From the NCBI GenBank assembly GCA_964385635.1, contig CAYLPU010000146.1:1-10040 (forward strand): a stretch of 10,040 nt of DNA. The letters run 5' to 3'. The position numbers were made by a program, and so were the translations under genes. Numbering within the stretch: position 1 is the stretch's first letter; each line of letters opens with the position of its first letter. This document shows positions 4,825 through 10,040 of this stretch, one piece after another. The notes under the pieces were generated by a model. It did no database searches and was not told the origin of the DNA. It worked only from the letters and a program-made list of their open reading frames with translations. This stretch comes from CAYLPU01 sp964385635. Its GTDB lineage: Bacteria; Chloroflexota; Anaerolineae; B4-G1.

Positions 4825-5673
4825 TCACACCACGTCCGCAAACGTCTTTTCCATGCGCCGAAAGTAGAAAGCGCCGCTGACCAGCAGCCCCACGGCCACT
4901 AACGACGAGACGAGCATAATGGGACCTGGTGTCGTCTCCGTCCCCAGCAGCGCCCAGCGGAAGCCCTCGACCACGCCGGCCATAGGATTGATGCCATACA
5001 AGGTACGCCACGGCTCATCGAGCAGGCTGCTGGGATAGGCGATAGGCGTGGCAAACATCCATGCCTGGATCAGGAAAGGTATCGCGTAACGCACGTCGCG
5101 GAACTGCACGTTCATCGCCGTGAGCCACAGACCGACCCCCAACGAGGTCACCAATGCCAGCAGCAACAGGAGCGGCAGCCAAACTATAGCCACCGTGGGC
5201 ACGATGCCGTAGAACAACATCATCCCCAGCAGCACTACAAACGCCAAGACAAAATCTACCCCGCCAGAGATCACTGCCGAGATCGGTACCACCAGGCGGG
5301 GGAAATAGACTTTCTTGATCAAATTGGCACTTGCCACCAGGCTGGTGGATGACTGGCTCAACCCGTTGGCGAAGAACTGCCAGGGTACCAGGGCCGCGTA
5401 ACTGAAGAGAGGGTACGGGATGTTGTCCGAGGGCACCTTGGCCAGTTTGCCGAAGAACAGACTGAACACCACCATGGTGAAGAAGGGCTGGATAATAGCC
5501 CAGGCCGCGCCCAGCACCGTCTGCTTGTAGCGCACCTTGATGTCGCGCCAGGTGAGGAAGTAGAGCAACTCGCGGTACTCCCACAGGTCGCGCAGGTTGA
5601 GCGAGATCCAACCTCGCGACGGGCGGATGATGGTCACTGGCACTATGCTTGCCAAAGGTGGATTATCAGTCAT
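4825..5673 (-). CDS. ABC-2 type polysaccharide/polyol-phosphate export permease (Wzm/TagG family)
   Basis: This 282-residue integral membrane protein has an amphipathic N-terminal region LRDLWEYRELLYFLTWRDIKVRYKQ (27-51), then QTVLGAAWAIIQP (51-63), the family hallmark entering helix 1. Hydrophobic segments lie at about 54-75, 88-104, 126-152, 161-186, 198-214 and 252-271. The conserved MNVQFRDVRY (187-196) and the GINPMAGVVEGFRWALLG segment (227-244) are present. It would form the membrane channel that exports an undecaprenol-linked glycan across the cytoplasmic membrane, driven by a Wzt/TagH-type ATPase. Its ATG overlaps the epimerase stop (ATGA), so the two are translationally coupled. AAGGA lies upstream. 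It appears intact, but both ATPase copies downstream are truncated. Confidence 0.94.
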   Translation of the reverse strand: MTDNPPLASIVPVTIIRPSRGWISLNLRDLWEYRELLYFLTWRDIKVRYKQTVLGAAWAIIQPFFTMVVFSLFFGKLAKVPSDNIPYPLFSYAALVPWQFFANGLSQSSTSLVASANLIKKVYFPRLVVPISAVISGGVDFVLAFVVLLGMMLFYGIVPTVAIVWLPLLLLLALVTSLGVGLWLTAMNVQFRDVRYAIPFLIQAWMFATPIAYPSSLLDEPWRTLYGINPMAGVVEGFRWALLGTETTPGPIMLVSSLVAVGLLVSGAFYFRRMEKTFADVV

Positions 5674-6635
5674 TCCGTCTTCCTTGCCGTCTGAACCTGT
5701 GCCTCAATCCAGGGGTACGTGTATCCAATCCCCTCTTTCAGAAACACCTTTGCCCGCCACCCCAGCGAGTAAATGCGCTCGTTGCTGAAATTCCGCGAAT
5801 GCACCCCCACCGGGCCTTTAACGTGCTTGCTGTGGATCGTCTTACCCGCCACCTCAATCACTGTCGCCACCAACCCGTCCACCGTCACATACTGTGGGCA
5901 GCCGATGTTGACCGGGCCTTCGAGATCAGACTGCATCAGCATAAAGATGCCGTCCACCATATCACTAACATAAGTATAGGACCGAATAGCCGACCCATCG
6001 CCCCACACCTCGATTGTACCACCATCTTCCACCTCGGCAACCTTGCGACAGATGGCCGCTGGGGCCTTTTCCCGGCCGCCAGTCCAGGTGCCTTCCGGGC
6101 CATAGCAGTTCTGGAAGCGGGCAATACGCACCTGGATGGGGTAGTGGCGGGCGTAGGCCAGTGCCATACGCTCAGCGTAGAGTTTCTCCCAGCCATACTC
6201 GTTGTCGGGCAGCGCCGGGTAGGCGTCGTCCTCGTCCAGGGCCTGTTCCCCCGGCTTCATATCCCGGTACACACAGACCGACGAGGAGAAGAAGTAGCGC
6301 CCCACGCCAATGCGGGTCGCCGCGTCGATCATGTGGTTGTTGATCAAGGCGTTGTTGCGCATAATGTCGCACTCGGCGCTGTGGATGAAGCCCATCCCGC
6401 CCATATCGGCTGCCAATTGATAGACCTCGTCAAAAGTACCGCCATCCACGGACAATGCTTGCCAGTAGTTATGCGGCTCACGCAAATCGAGCAAGTGGAA
6501 CTCGTCCGCCTGTGTCGGCGCGAACTCGTGCTCTTTGATGTCCACGCCGCGTACCCAATAGCCTTCTCTCTTGAGTTTCTTGACCAGATGCCCACCAATA
6601 AACCCGCCTGCGCCACAGACTAAAGCCTTTTTCAT
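5670..6635 (-). CDS. NAD-dependent sugar epimerase, GDP-mannose 3,5-epimerase-like
   Basis: This 321-residue extended-SDR protein has the Rossmann glycine motif CGAGGFIGG (7-15), SSS (117-119) and the catalytic Y147-x-x-x-K151 (YGWEK). The segments QLAADMGGMGFIHS (73-86) and GGREKAPAAICRK (186-198) closely follow plant GDP-mannose 3,5-epimerase (ADMGGMGFIQS, GGREKAPAAFCRK). The likely reaction is epimerisation of a GDP-hexose, supplying a nucleotide sugar for the exported glycan; exact substrate is uncertain. ATG 6635 gives MKKALVCGAGG, the family N-terminus, with AAAGGAG ten bases upstream. An upstream in-frame ATG at 6695 would add unrelated residues from the WecB fragment. Fragments of related genes occur at 2569-2620 and 3436-3477. 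Confidence 0.93.
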   Translation of the reverse strand: MKKALVCGAGGFIGGHLVKKLKREGYWVRGVDIKEHEFAPTQADEFHLLDLREPHNYWQALSVDGGTFDEVYQLAADMGGMGFIHSAECDIMRNNALINNHMIDAATRIGVGRYFFSSSVCVYRDMKPGEQALDEDDAYPALPDNEYGWEKLYAERMALAYARHYPIQVRIARFQNCYGPEGTWTGGREKAPAAICRKVAEVEDGGTIEVWGDGSAIRSYTYVSDMVDGIFMLMQSDLEGPVNIGCPQYVTVDGLVATVIEVAGKTIHSKHVKGPVGVHSRNFSNERIYSLGWRAKVFLKEGIGYTYPWIEAQVQTARKTE

Positions 6636-6640
6636 ACGAG

Positions 6641-6957
6641 TTAATCTCCTTTGAACAATGTTTTCACAATCCGCTCTGCAGCCTGCCCATCCCACAACTC
6701 TGGCACTCGCCCTGTCTTGCCCTTACCGTCCAATATCGTCAACGCCTCTGTCACAATCCGCCTCGGATCACAGCCCACAATCGTGTTCGTCCCCTGGGTC
6801 ATCGTCACCGGTCGCTCGGTGTTCTCCCGCAGCGTGAGGCAGGGCACGCCCAGGATCGTAGTCTCCTCCTGGATGCCACCGGAATCGGTCAGCACCAATC
6901 GGGCGTTGGCCATAAGGTTCAGGAACTCCAGGTAGCCCAGCGGCTCCGTCGGGACAG
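6641..6957 (-). pseudogene. wecB: UDP-N-acetylglucosamine 2-epimerase (WecB), C-terminal quarter only
   Basis: The sequence reads EPLGYLEFLNLMANARLVLTDSGGIQEE..LGVPCLTLRENTERPVT..GTNTIVG, then an ILDG..VPELWDGQAAERIV tail. These are the conserved C-terminal-domain motifs of non-hydrolysing UDP-GlcNAc 2-epimerases, which interconvert UDP-GlcNAc and UDP-ManNAc. Only about 105 of the usual 360-380 residues remain. The N-terminal Rossmann domain is gone, and homology ends near 6957 where an ACAGATT-type repeat begins. The frame stays open to an ATG at 7042 through that repeat, so a short peptide could be made, but it would lack half the active site. Its stop lies five bases before the epimerase ATG, as in an operon. 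Confidence 0.88.
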
Positions 6958-7012
6958 ATTCTAACCACAGATTCACACCGATTTTCACGGATTTTGTTTT
7001 GTTTTTTGTGTG
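6954..7012. repeat. ACAGATT/CACGGATT-type interspersed repeat
   Basis: ACAGATTCTAACCACAGATT is followed by CACACCGATTTTCACGGATTTT and a T-rich tail. It is a different repeat family from the CACGAATT arrays but similarly built. It marks the exact 5' truncation point of the WecB fragment. Confidence 0.6.
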
Positions 7013-7046
7013 TCGATGAACCGGCTTCGCTTGACTGAACACTGTG

Positions 7047-7286
7047 CTAGGCTCCGGCTGTTGAGTACACCCTGTCGGACACGCTTTCGGCCTGAAGCGT
7101 CACGCTGATCTCACCTGTCCGAATCAGCTGCCGCACCGAGGCATGCAAGAACTCCACGCTGACCGCCTCCCCATCCTCCCCGTAGCTGATGATCACACCA
7201 CCCGGTTCCTCTACCGCATCCACTGGAGGCAAATCCCGCAGGACGAGTAGAAGGACATCGGCTTCAGAATCATACCGGATTCGCAT
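7047..7286 (-). CDS. DUF2283 family protein, probable antitoxin-like partner
   Basis: The 79-residue protein starts MRIRYDSEADVLLLVLRD and contains PGGVIISYGEDGEAVSVEFLHAS, the DUF2283 pattern: paired beta hairpins with YD.EADVL and a D..G..V..E-L.AS motif. GGAGG lies six bases upstream of ATG 7286, inside the preceding gene, and the two genes overlap by 17 bases. DUF2283 genes commonly sit beside DUF4258 genes as a TA-like pair. Function is unproven. The C-terminal tail VTLQAESVSDRVYSTAGA is not conserved in my recollection and may be replaced sequence. Confidence 0.88.
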   Translation of the reverse strand: MRIRYDSEADVLLLVLRDLPPVDAVEEPGGVIISYGEDGEAVSVEFLHASVRQLIRTGEISVTLQAESVSDRVYSTAGA

Positions 7287-7545
7287 CTTGTTCCTCCCTC
7301 CAATACTTCCCCACTTTGCTGGTCCAATAAACTGTCAGGACCTTGCGTCCTCCTTCTATCTCGATAAAGGGAGCTCTCAACAGGCCATTTCCTCTTCTTG
7401 CTTGAGCAACAAAGGCCTCGAGATCACCGGGCACCACCTGTTCGGGATTCCTCAGCAAATCCTCCACCTCCTGACGAGTGATGCCCACTTTCTTCTGCCA
7501 CTCCCCCTGACGCTCTTCCGCGTGTCTTGTCCAAACAATCTTCAC
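7270..7545 (-). CDS. DUF4258 family protein, probable toxin-like partner
   Basis: The 91-residue protein begins with GTG at 7545 and reads MKIVWTRHAEERQGEWQKKVGITRQEVEDLLRNPEQVVPG, followed by GNGLLRAPFIEIEGGRKVLTVYWTSKVGKYW. The H-A-x-x-R near the N-terminus, the helical ITRQEVEDLLRNPEQV and the terminal V.TVY.TSK..KYW strands fit DUF4258, a small family with a RelE/BrnT-like look. AAAGG lies about seven bases upstream. It overlaps the DUF2283 gene, which suggests translational coupling. It is called a TA-like module by association only. Upstream is a pseudogene and repeat patchwork, so its promoter is not evident. Confidence 0.85.
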   Translation of the reverse strand: MKIVWTRHAEERQGEWQKKVGITRQEVEDLLRNPEQVVPGDLEAFVAQARRGNGLLRAPFIEIEGGRKVLTVYWTSKVGKYWREEQDANPV

Positions 7546-7571
7546 GGCGCTGCCTTTCTGCTAACCCGTTG

Positions 7572-7604
7572 CCTGGTCAGTTCAGGATAGAAGCTGGTGC
7601 TCAC
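7572..7604 (-). pseudogene. Small relic of the ABC-ATPase gene
   Basis: The minus frame reads VSTSFYPELTR against VGTGFHPELTG of the ATPase copies (residues 114-124 of copy 2). The nucleotide differences I can see over this short match are all transitions. It is bounded by a repeat at 7605. At about 33 bases the match is short, but its residue pattern is distinctive. Confidence 0.5.
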
Positions 7605-7680
7605 CCTTCGGCTGTAAGCGAAGCGGCGCTCAGGGCAGAGCAAGGGATGCCTACGTAGCCTGTCCTGAGCCTGCCGAAGG
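7605..7680. repeat. Two interspersed units in opposite orientations
   Basis: A long-form unit starts CCTTCGGC at 7605 and runs to about 7645 through CGCTCAGGGCAGAGC. A second unit, GCCTGTCCTGAGCCTGCCGAAGG split by one missing base relative to the 24-bp form, occupies 7658-7680. Confidence 0.65.
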
Positions 7681-7712
7681 GCCCATACCAATGACGACGA
7701 TGTTTTGCAATG

Positions 7713-7911
7713 ATCACCTCTACGTAACACTGCTACAACTCGCTCCGCTGCCTGTCCATCCCACAACTCCGGCACCTGCCCGGCCTTGCCCCTACCGTCC
7801 AATATCGCCAGCGCCTCCGCCACAACCCGCTGCGGGTCACGGCCACAATCGTGTTCGTCCCCTCTGTAACTGTGACCGGCCGCTCGGTGTGCTCCCGCAA
7901 CGTCAGGCAGG
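7713..7911 (-). pseudogene. wecB: Second WecB 3' fragment, frameshifted
   Basis: The first frame gives CLTLREHTERPVTVTEGTNTIV and the next gives RDPQRVVAEALAILDGRGKAGQVPELWDGQAAERVVAVLRRGD. Together they parallel the fragment at 6641-6957. A single missing base between IVG and RDP explains the frame change. On its 5' side homology stops at a repeat cluster (7912-7958) that joins it to lipoprotein copy B. This copy is more divergent than a recent duplicate would be. Confidence 0.85.
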
Positions 7912-7958
7912 GCCTGCCCTGAGCCTTGTCCTGAGCTTTGTCGAAGGGCTGCCGAAGG
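7912..7958. repeat. Compound repeat joining two unrelated gene fragments
   Basis: GCCTGCCCTGAGCC, TTGTCCTGAGC, TCGAAGGGC and GCCGAAGG make at least two nested or tandem units. One side continues into lipoprotein copy B (CTALE), the other into the WecB fragment (CLTLRE). Confidence 0.75.
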
Positions 7959-7997
7959 GTCTTCCAGCGCGGTGCACACCTCGGTCAAGCGTTTGAG

Positions 7998-8021
7998 GCT
8001 TGTCCTGAGCCTTGCCGAAGG
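7998..8021. repeat. 24-bp element shared with the paralogous gene copy
   Basis: The unit lies between DDLLG and LKRLTEV on the minus strand. It is identical in sequence and position to the unit at 9923-9946, so the insertion predates duplication of the host gene. Window position 1 equals the base directly after this unit. Confidence 0.88.
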
Positions 8022-8041
8022 GCCCAGGAGGTCGTCGGGGA

Positions 8042-8090
8042 GCCTGTCCTGAGTCCTTCGACTTCTCGCTCAGGATAAACCTGTCGAAGG
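8042..8090. repeat. 49-bp composite element, second copy
   Basis: It is identical to 21-69. The flanks are also identical from 8022 to 8119 (matching 1-98). The related gene at 9833-10040 lacks it: CTGGC is followed directly by CCCCGAC. Confidence 0.9.
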
Positions 8091-8358
8091 GCCAGGGTGT
8101 GGTGGCGGGCGTAATTATAAGCGGCATGGTGCAAGTTGGCAAGTTTGTGAGTGTGCAGGTTTGCAGGTGGCGGGTCGGCGGGTTGGGTGGTTGGTTGGTT
8201 AGTTGGGAGGGTGGGGGCAGTGCAGGCGGGGAGGAGCAGGGTGAAGATGAACCCCCAACCTATCAGTGACAGGCTCCAATGCATACGTCTCACAACGAAC
8301 CTCCGCTGATCATCAGACCATCATCCAGGCCATAACATAACACGGCCAGGCGATGGCT

Positions 8359-8400
8359 AATCGCGCCACGAATCGCGCCATTTTTGAGCGAATCACGCCA
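8359..8400. repeat. Three short direct repeats, AATCGCGCCA
   Basis: AATCGCGCCA occurs at 8359-8368 and 8371-8380, and AATCACGCCA at 8391-8400, abutting the stop of the AlbA_2 gene and upstream of lipoprotein copy B. They could be operator-like sites or the remains of another small repeat. The rest of the 8294-8358 spacer shows nothing recognisable. Confidence 0.5.
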
Positions 8401-9822
8401 TCAAGCGGCCCTGTACTTGATGCCTCGCCCCTGTCCCGCCTGCTGTACCATCCCTGTCTTTACCAATTCCATCAAATCTCGCGACGCCGTTCTGGTGGCC
8501 ACACCAAACATCTCCCGATATTCCTTGTTGCCCAGTTCCCGCCCCTCGTTCACCATCAACCGCAGCACCTCGATCTGTCGCTCGTTCAGCCCCAGCGCCC
8601 GTAAGTCCGTTACCCCGGCGCGAGGAACAAGGTCGAGAATGTGATCACCCGGCCCGCAGAAGGTCACCTTGAAGAAACTGCCCCGTTCCTCAAAGACGGG
8701 CTCTCCCAGGCCGTGCTCGCGCATGAGCCGCTTCATCTTCGTGATCCCCGTTCCGAACTGCTCCATCTCCCCAATGTCCCGGAAGCGGCGGCACAGGGTC
8801 TCGTTGCGGGTCACGTGGGAGCCCTCCAACTCACTGAGAGGGATCAGCGCCTCACCCGGGCTCATCACCTCCAGCCGGTCGTCAAAGATGTTGACCTGGA
8901 TGCCACTGCTGTGGTGGTAATCCCTGTGCGCCATGGCGTTCACCAGCGCCTCACGGACCGCGTCGTAGGGATACTCGCTCACCGGCACACTCTCGAACTC
9001 TACCACCTTCATCGCCGTGCGCGTGTTCCGCCGGATGAAGCGCTCCACCTCATCCAGCATCTCCGGCAGCGCGCCGTGGCGCTGTCCTGAGCTTGTCGAA
9101 GGGACGATCAGCCGGTCAATGAAGGCCAGCGTTGTCGTGCCCTGGAAACGAGCCAGTTTCACCTCGGAGCGGGGTAGGAAACGCTGTGGGTCTCGCCCGA
9201 AGAAGAGCAGCCCGGTGTAAGTGGGTACCAGTTCCCCATCTCGTTCTCGTGCCCCTTCCAACATCTCGGCAACCACTTGCGCCAGCGGGGCGCTGGGGAG
9301 AGTCGCGCCAGCATAGGCTTCCTGCCGCCGACGCAGGAAGTCTCGCACTCTGGCCTCATCCAGATCGGTGTAGGTCGCCCCTTCTACCAATTGCTGGTCG
9401 AAGGGGGGTTGACGACGGGCCAGCAGCAGCCGCTCGTACTCTGCCCGGCTCATCTGCACGTCGGCAGCACCCACCCGCTTGTAGGCCCGGCCGCGCACCA
9501 GGTGCGGCCTATCCTCGCTCCTGGGCACCGTCACCAGGATCACGGTTCTCCCATCCAATTCTACATACTCCACCGACGGGTAGAGAGTCGGATCGGTATT
9601 GCCGGTAATCGCCTGCACGACCCGCTCCCGGGTCTGGGCGCCAATCTGCACACCCAGGACCGCGCCGTCGTCCCGCACGCCGAACAGAACGTGGCCGCCA
9701 TCTGTGTTGGCCATCGCGGCTACCGCCCGCGTGCCCGTCTCCAGTTCGGCCAGCGAGCGTTTGAATTCCAGCCGTTGCCCTTCACCGCGGCGGATGAGGG
9801 CTCGAATCTCTTCTGGGGTCAA
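8401..9822 (-). CDS. AlbA_2 domain / HATPase_c_4 protein, probable transcriptional regulator
   Basis: This 473-residue protein has an N-terminal Schlafen AlbA_2 domain: EFKRSL at 19-24 and MANTDGGHVLFGVRDDG at 37-53. A HATPase_c_4 region follows, with YPYDAVREALVNAMAHRDY (284-302), DDRLEVMSPG (314-323), and RF..IGEMEQFGTGI.KM (347-363). A winged-helix C-terminus (about 410-473) contains NERQIEVLRLM and VATRTASRDLMELVKTGMV. Proteins of this layout are annotated as ATP-binding or DNA-binding regulators; targets are unknown. The start is TTG 9822, with GGAG seven bases upstream overlapping the TAG of the preceding gene, so it is probably co-transcribed with it. Residues 241-248 (PSTSSGQR) are encoded by a 24-bp repeat, apparently tolerated between FIDRLIV and HGALPEML. 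Confidence 0.93.
   Translation of the reverse strand: MTPEEIRALIRRGEGQRLEFKRSLAELETGTRAVAAMANTDGGHVLFGVRDDGAVLGVQIGAQTRERVVQAITGNTDPTLYPSVEYVELDGRTVILVTVPRSEDRPHLVRGRAYKRVGAADVQMSRAEYERLLLARRQPPFDQQLVEGATYTDLDEARVRDFLRRRQEAYAGATLPSAPLAQVVAEMLEGARERDGELVPTYTGLLFFGRDPQRFLPRSEVKLARFQGTTTLAFIDRLIVPSTSSGQRHGALPEMLDEVERFIRRNTRTAMKVVEFESVPVSEYPYDAVREALVNAMAHRDYHHSSGIQVNIFDDRLEVMSPGEALIPLSELEGSHVTRNETLCRRFRDIGEMEQFGTGITKMKRLMREHGLGEPVFEERGSFFKVTFCGPGDHILDLVPRAGVTDLRALGLNERQIEVLRLMVNEGRELGNKEYREMFGVATRTASRDLMELVKTGMVQQAGQGRGIKYRAA
9079..9102. repeat. 24-bp element in frame within the intact AlbA_2 gene
   Basis: The unit begins GCGCTGTCCTGAGC and ends TTGTCGAAGG on the plus strand. On the minus strand it encodes PSTSSGQR, starting exactly at a codon boundary (9102), and leaves the reading frame intact. 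Confidence 0.88.
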
Positions 9823-9832
9823 GTCACTGCTC

Positions 9833-10040
9833 CTATGCCCTCCGCAACGCCGCCTCCCGGCAACCCTCGTCCCACACCCCGGCCTGCTCCAGCGCGGTGC
9901 ATACCTCGGTCAACCGCTTGAGGCTTGTCCTGAGCCTTGCCGAAGGGCCCAGCAGGTCGTCGGGGGCCAGGGTCTGGTAGCGGGCGTAGTAGTGGGCGGC
10001 TTCTTGCAAATTGCGAATGGCGGATGGCGAATTGCGGATT
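9833..10040 (-). CDS. C-terminal part of the unrecognised lipoprotein-family gene (copy C)
   Basis: The gene enters from beyond the window and ends at TAG 9835-9833. The visible frame reads AIRNLQEAAHYYARYQTLAPDDLLGP, then a segment made by a 24-bp unit, then LKRLTEVCTALEQAGVWDEGCREAALRRA. It is helix-rich with no recognised domain. Unlike copies A and B it has no 49-50 bp insertion after TLA, so the frame is open throughout. It supplies the empty site used to define that insertion. Ten bases separate it from the AlbA_2 gene. Whether its unseen 5' end carries a lipoprotein signal is inferred from the homologues. Confidence 0.7.
   Translation of the reverse strand, partial: IRNSPSAIRNLQEAAHYYARYQTLAPDDLLGPSARLRTSLKRLTEVCTALEQAGVWDEGCREAALRRA
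9923..9946. repeat. 24-bp element in frame within copy C
   Basis: On the minus strand it encodes PSARLRTS between DDLLG and LKRLTEV. It is identical to 7998-8021. Confidence 0.88.
10008..10040. repeat. GCGAAT/GCGGAT short-period repeat, cut by the window end
   Basis: The stretch alternates GCGAATGGCGGATGGCGAAT and TGCGGATT. It is translated in copy C as IRNSPSAIRN. Copies A and B have other sequence here, so it is probably a further insertion of a small repeat family. Confidence 0.5.

Larger units (their letters stand above)
7961..8293 (-). pseudogene. Lipoprotein gene, copy B, frameshifted and 3'-truncated
   Basis: GTG 8293, with GGAGG six bases upstream, opens MRRMHWSLSLIGWGFIFTLLLPACTAP, a lipoprotein signal peptide with lipobox LLPAC. 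A Pro/Thr-rich linker (PTNQPTTQPADPPP) follows, then HHAAYNYARHHTLA. The 49-50 bp element at 8042-8090 then breaks the frame. The remaining DDLLG, a 24-bp unit and LKRLTEVCTALE follow in another frame and match the copy at 9833-10040. The fragment ends at CTALE, where repeats and a WecB fragment begin. The ancestral protein was probably a lipid-anchored extracytoplasmic protein of unknown function. Confidence 0.75.

Noticed and set aside
5015..5611. Alternative minus-strand frame inside the permease gene
   Set aside because: It is a high-G+C shadow of the permease frame and lacks hydrophobic or motif structure.
5649..6623. Long open frame on the plus strand opposite the epimerase gene
   Set aside because: It is antisense to a well-conserved SDR gene, shows no family-like motifs and has no plausible ribosome-binding context.
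6641..7042. A short but genuine WecB-like gene starting at 7042
   Set aside because: The first 28 or so residues derive from interspersed repeat DNA, and the product would lack the N-terminal Rossmann domain, so it is called a fragment.
7542..7988. A 148-residue protein encoded across 7542-7988 minus
   Set aside because: It is a chance read-through of a lipoprotein 3' piece, repeats, a WecB piece and an ATPase relic, with a homologous frame change inside it.
9277..9921. Plus-strand open frame over the AlbA_2 gene
   Set aside because: It is a complementary-strand shadow; the opposite frame carries clear AlbA_2 motifs.
1..10040. A new defence island or a transposase-driven mobile element
   Set aside because: No transposase, integrase, helicase or recognised defence effector is present; the TA pairs and repeats alone do not support such a claim.

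Overview
The window looks like part of an environmental (probably metagenome-assembled) bacterial genome, most plausibly Chloroflexota (Anaerolineae-like). That assignment is inference. It rests on moderately high G+C, on dense interspersed repeats of the GCTTGTCCTGAGC..CGAAGG and CACGAATT types that I associate with such genomes, and on a mix of small toxin-antitoxin-like genes with surface-polysaccharide genes. There is a 100-N scaffold gap at 4105-4204. Position 1 coincides with the end of a repeat unit seen intact elsewhere in the window, so it may be a contig edge. All credible genes lie on the minus strand, so transcription runs from high to low coordinates.

Layout, in transcription order. 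10040-9833 is the C-terminal part of an unrecognised gene family. 9822-8401 is an intact AlbA_2 / HATPase_c_4 regulator-like protein. 8293-7961 is a broken lipoprotein copy of the first family. 7911-7713 is a frameshifted WecB (UDP-GlcNAc 2-epimerase) relic, followed by a tiny ABC-ATPase relic. 7545-7047 is a DUF4258/DUF2283 pair. 6957-6641 is a second WecB 3' fragment. 6635-4825 is an intact GDP-mannose 3,5-epimerase-like gene overlapping an ABC-2 polysaccharide-export permease. 4682-4311 is a GxxExxY protein. The scaffold gap lies inside a 34-bp tandem repeat. 4042-3470 is an ABC ATPase cut off at Walker B and joined to the 3' end of an epimerase gene. 3346-2657 is an AbrB-like antitoxin plus RelE/ParE-like toxin. 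2620-2569 is another epimerase relic. 2350-1707 is a second ABC-ATPase copy broken by three repeat insertions. 1681-1108 is a DUF4160/DUF2442 pair. 838-330 is a second RelE/ParE-type module. 293-1 is another broken lipoprotein copy.

The functional theme is a surface-polysaccharide synthesis/export operon (WecB, epimerase, permease, ATPase). It has been duplicated, fragmented and interleaved with four two-gene toxin-antitoxin or TA-like modules. No ATPase copy in view is complete, so the intact permease needs a partner encoded elsewhere.

The most interesting signal is a short interspersed element whose basic unit is 24 bp. Paralogous gene copies within the window supply empty and occupied sites, so its ends can be read: CCTTCG at one end and GGACAAGC (or GGACAGGC/GGGCAGGC) at the other. 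The 24-bp form adds exactly eight codons and is stop-free in five of six frames. It sits in frame inside the intact AlbA_2 gene. Longer 47-50 bp forms, one carrying a nested inverted copy, cause frameshifts. Repeat clusters also sit at several junctions between gene fragments. Assembly error could produce some of these junctions.
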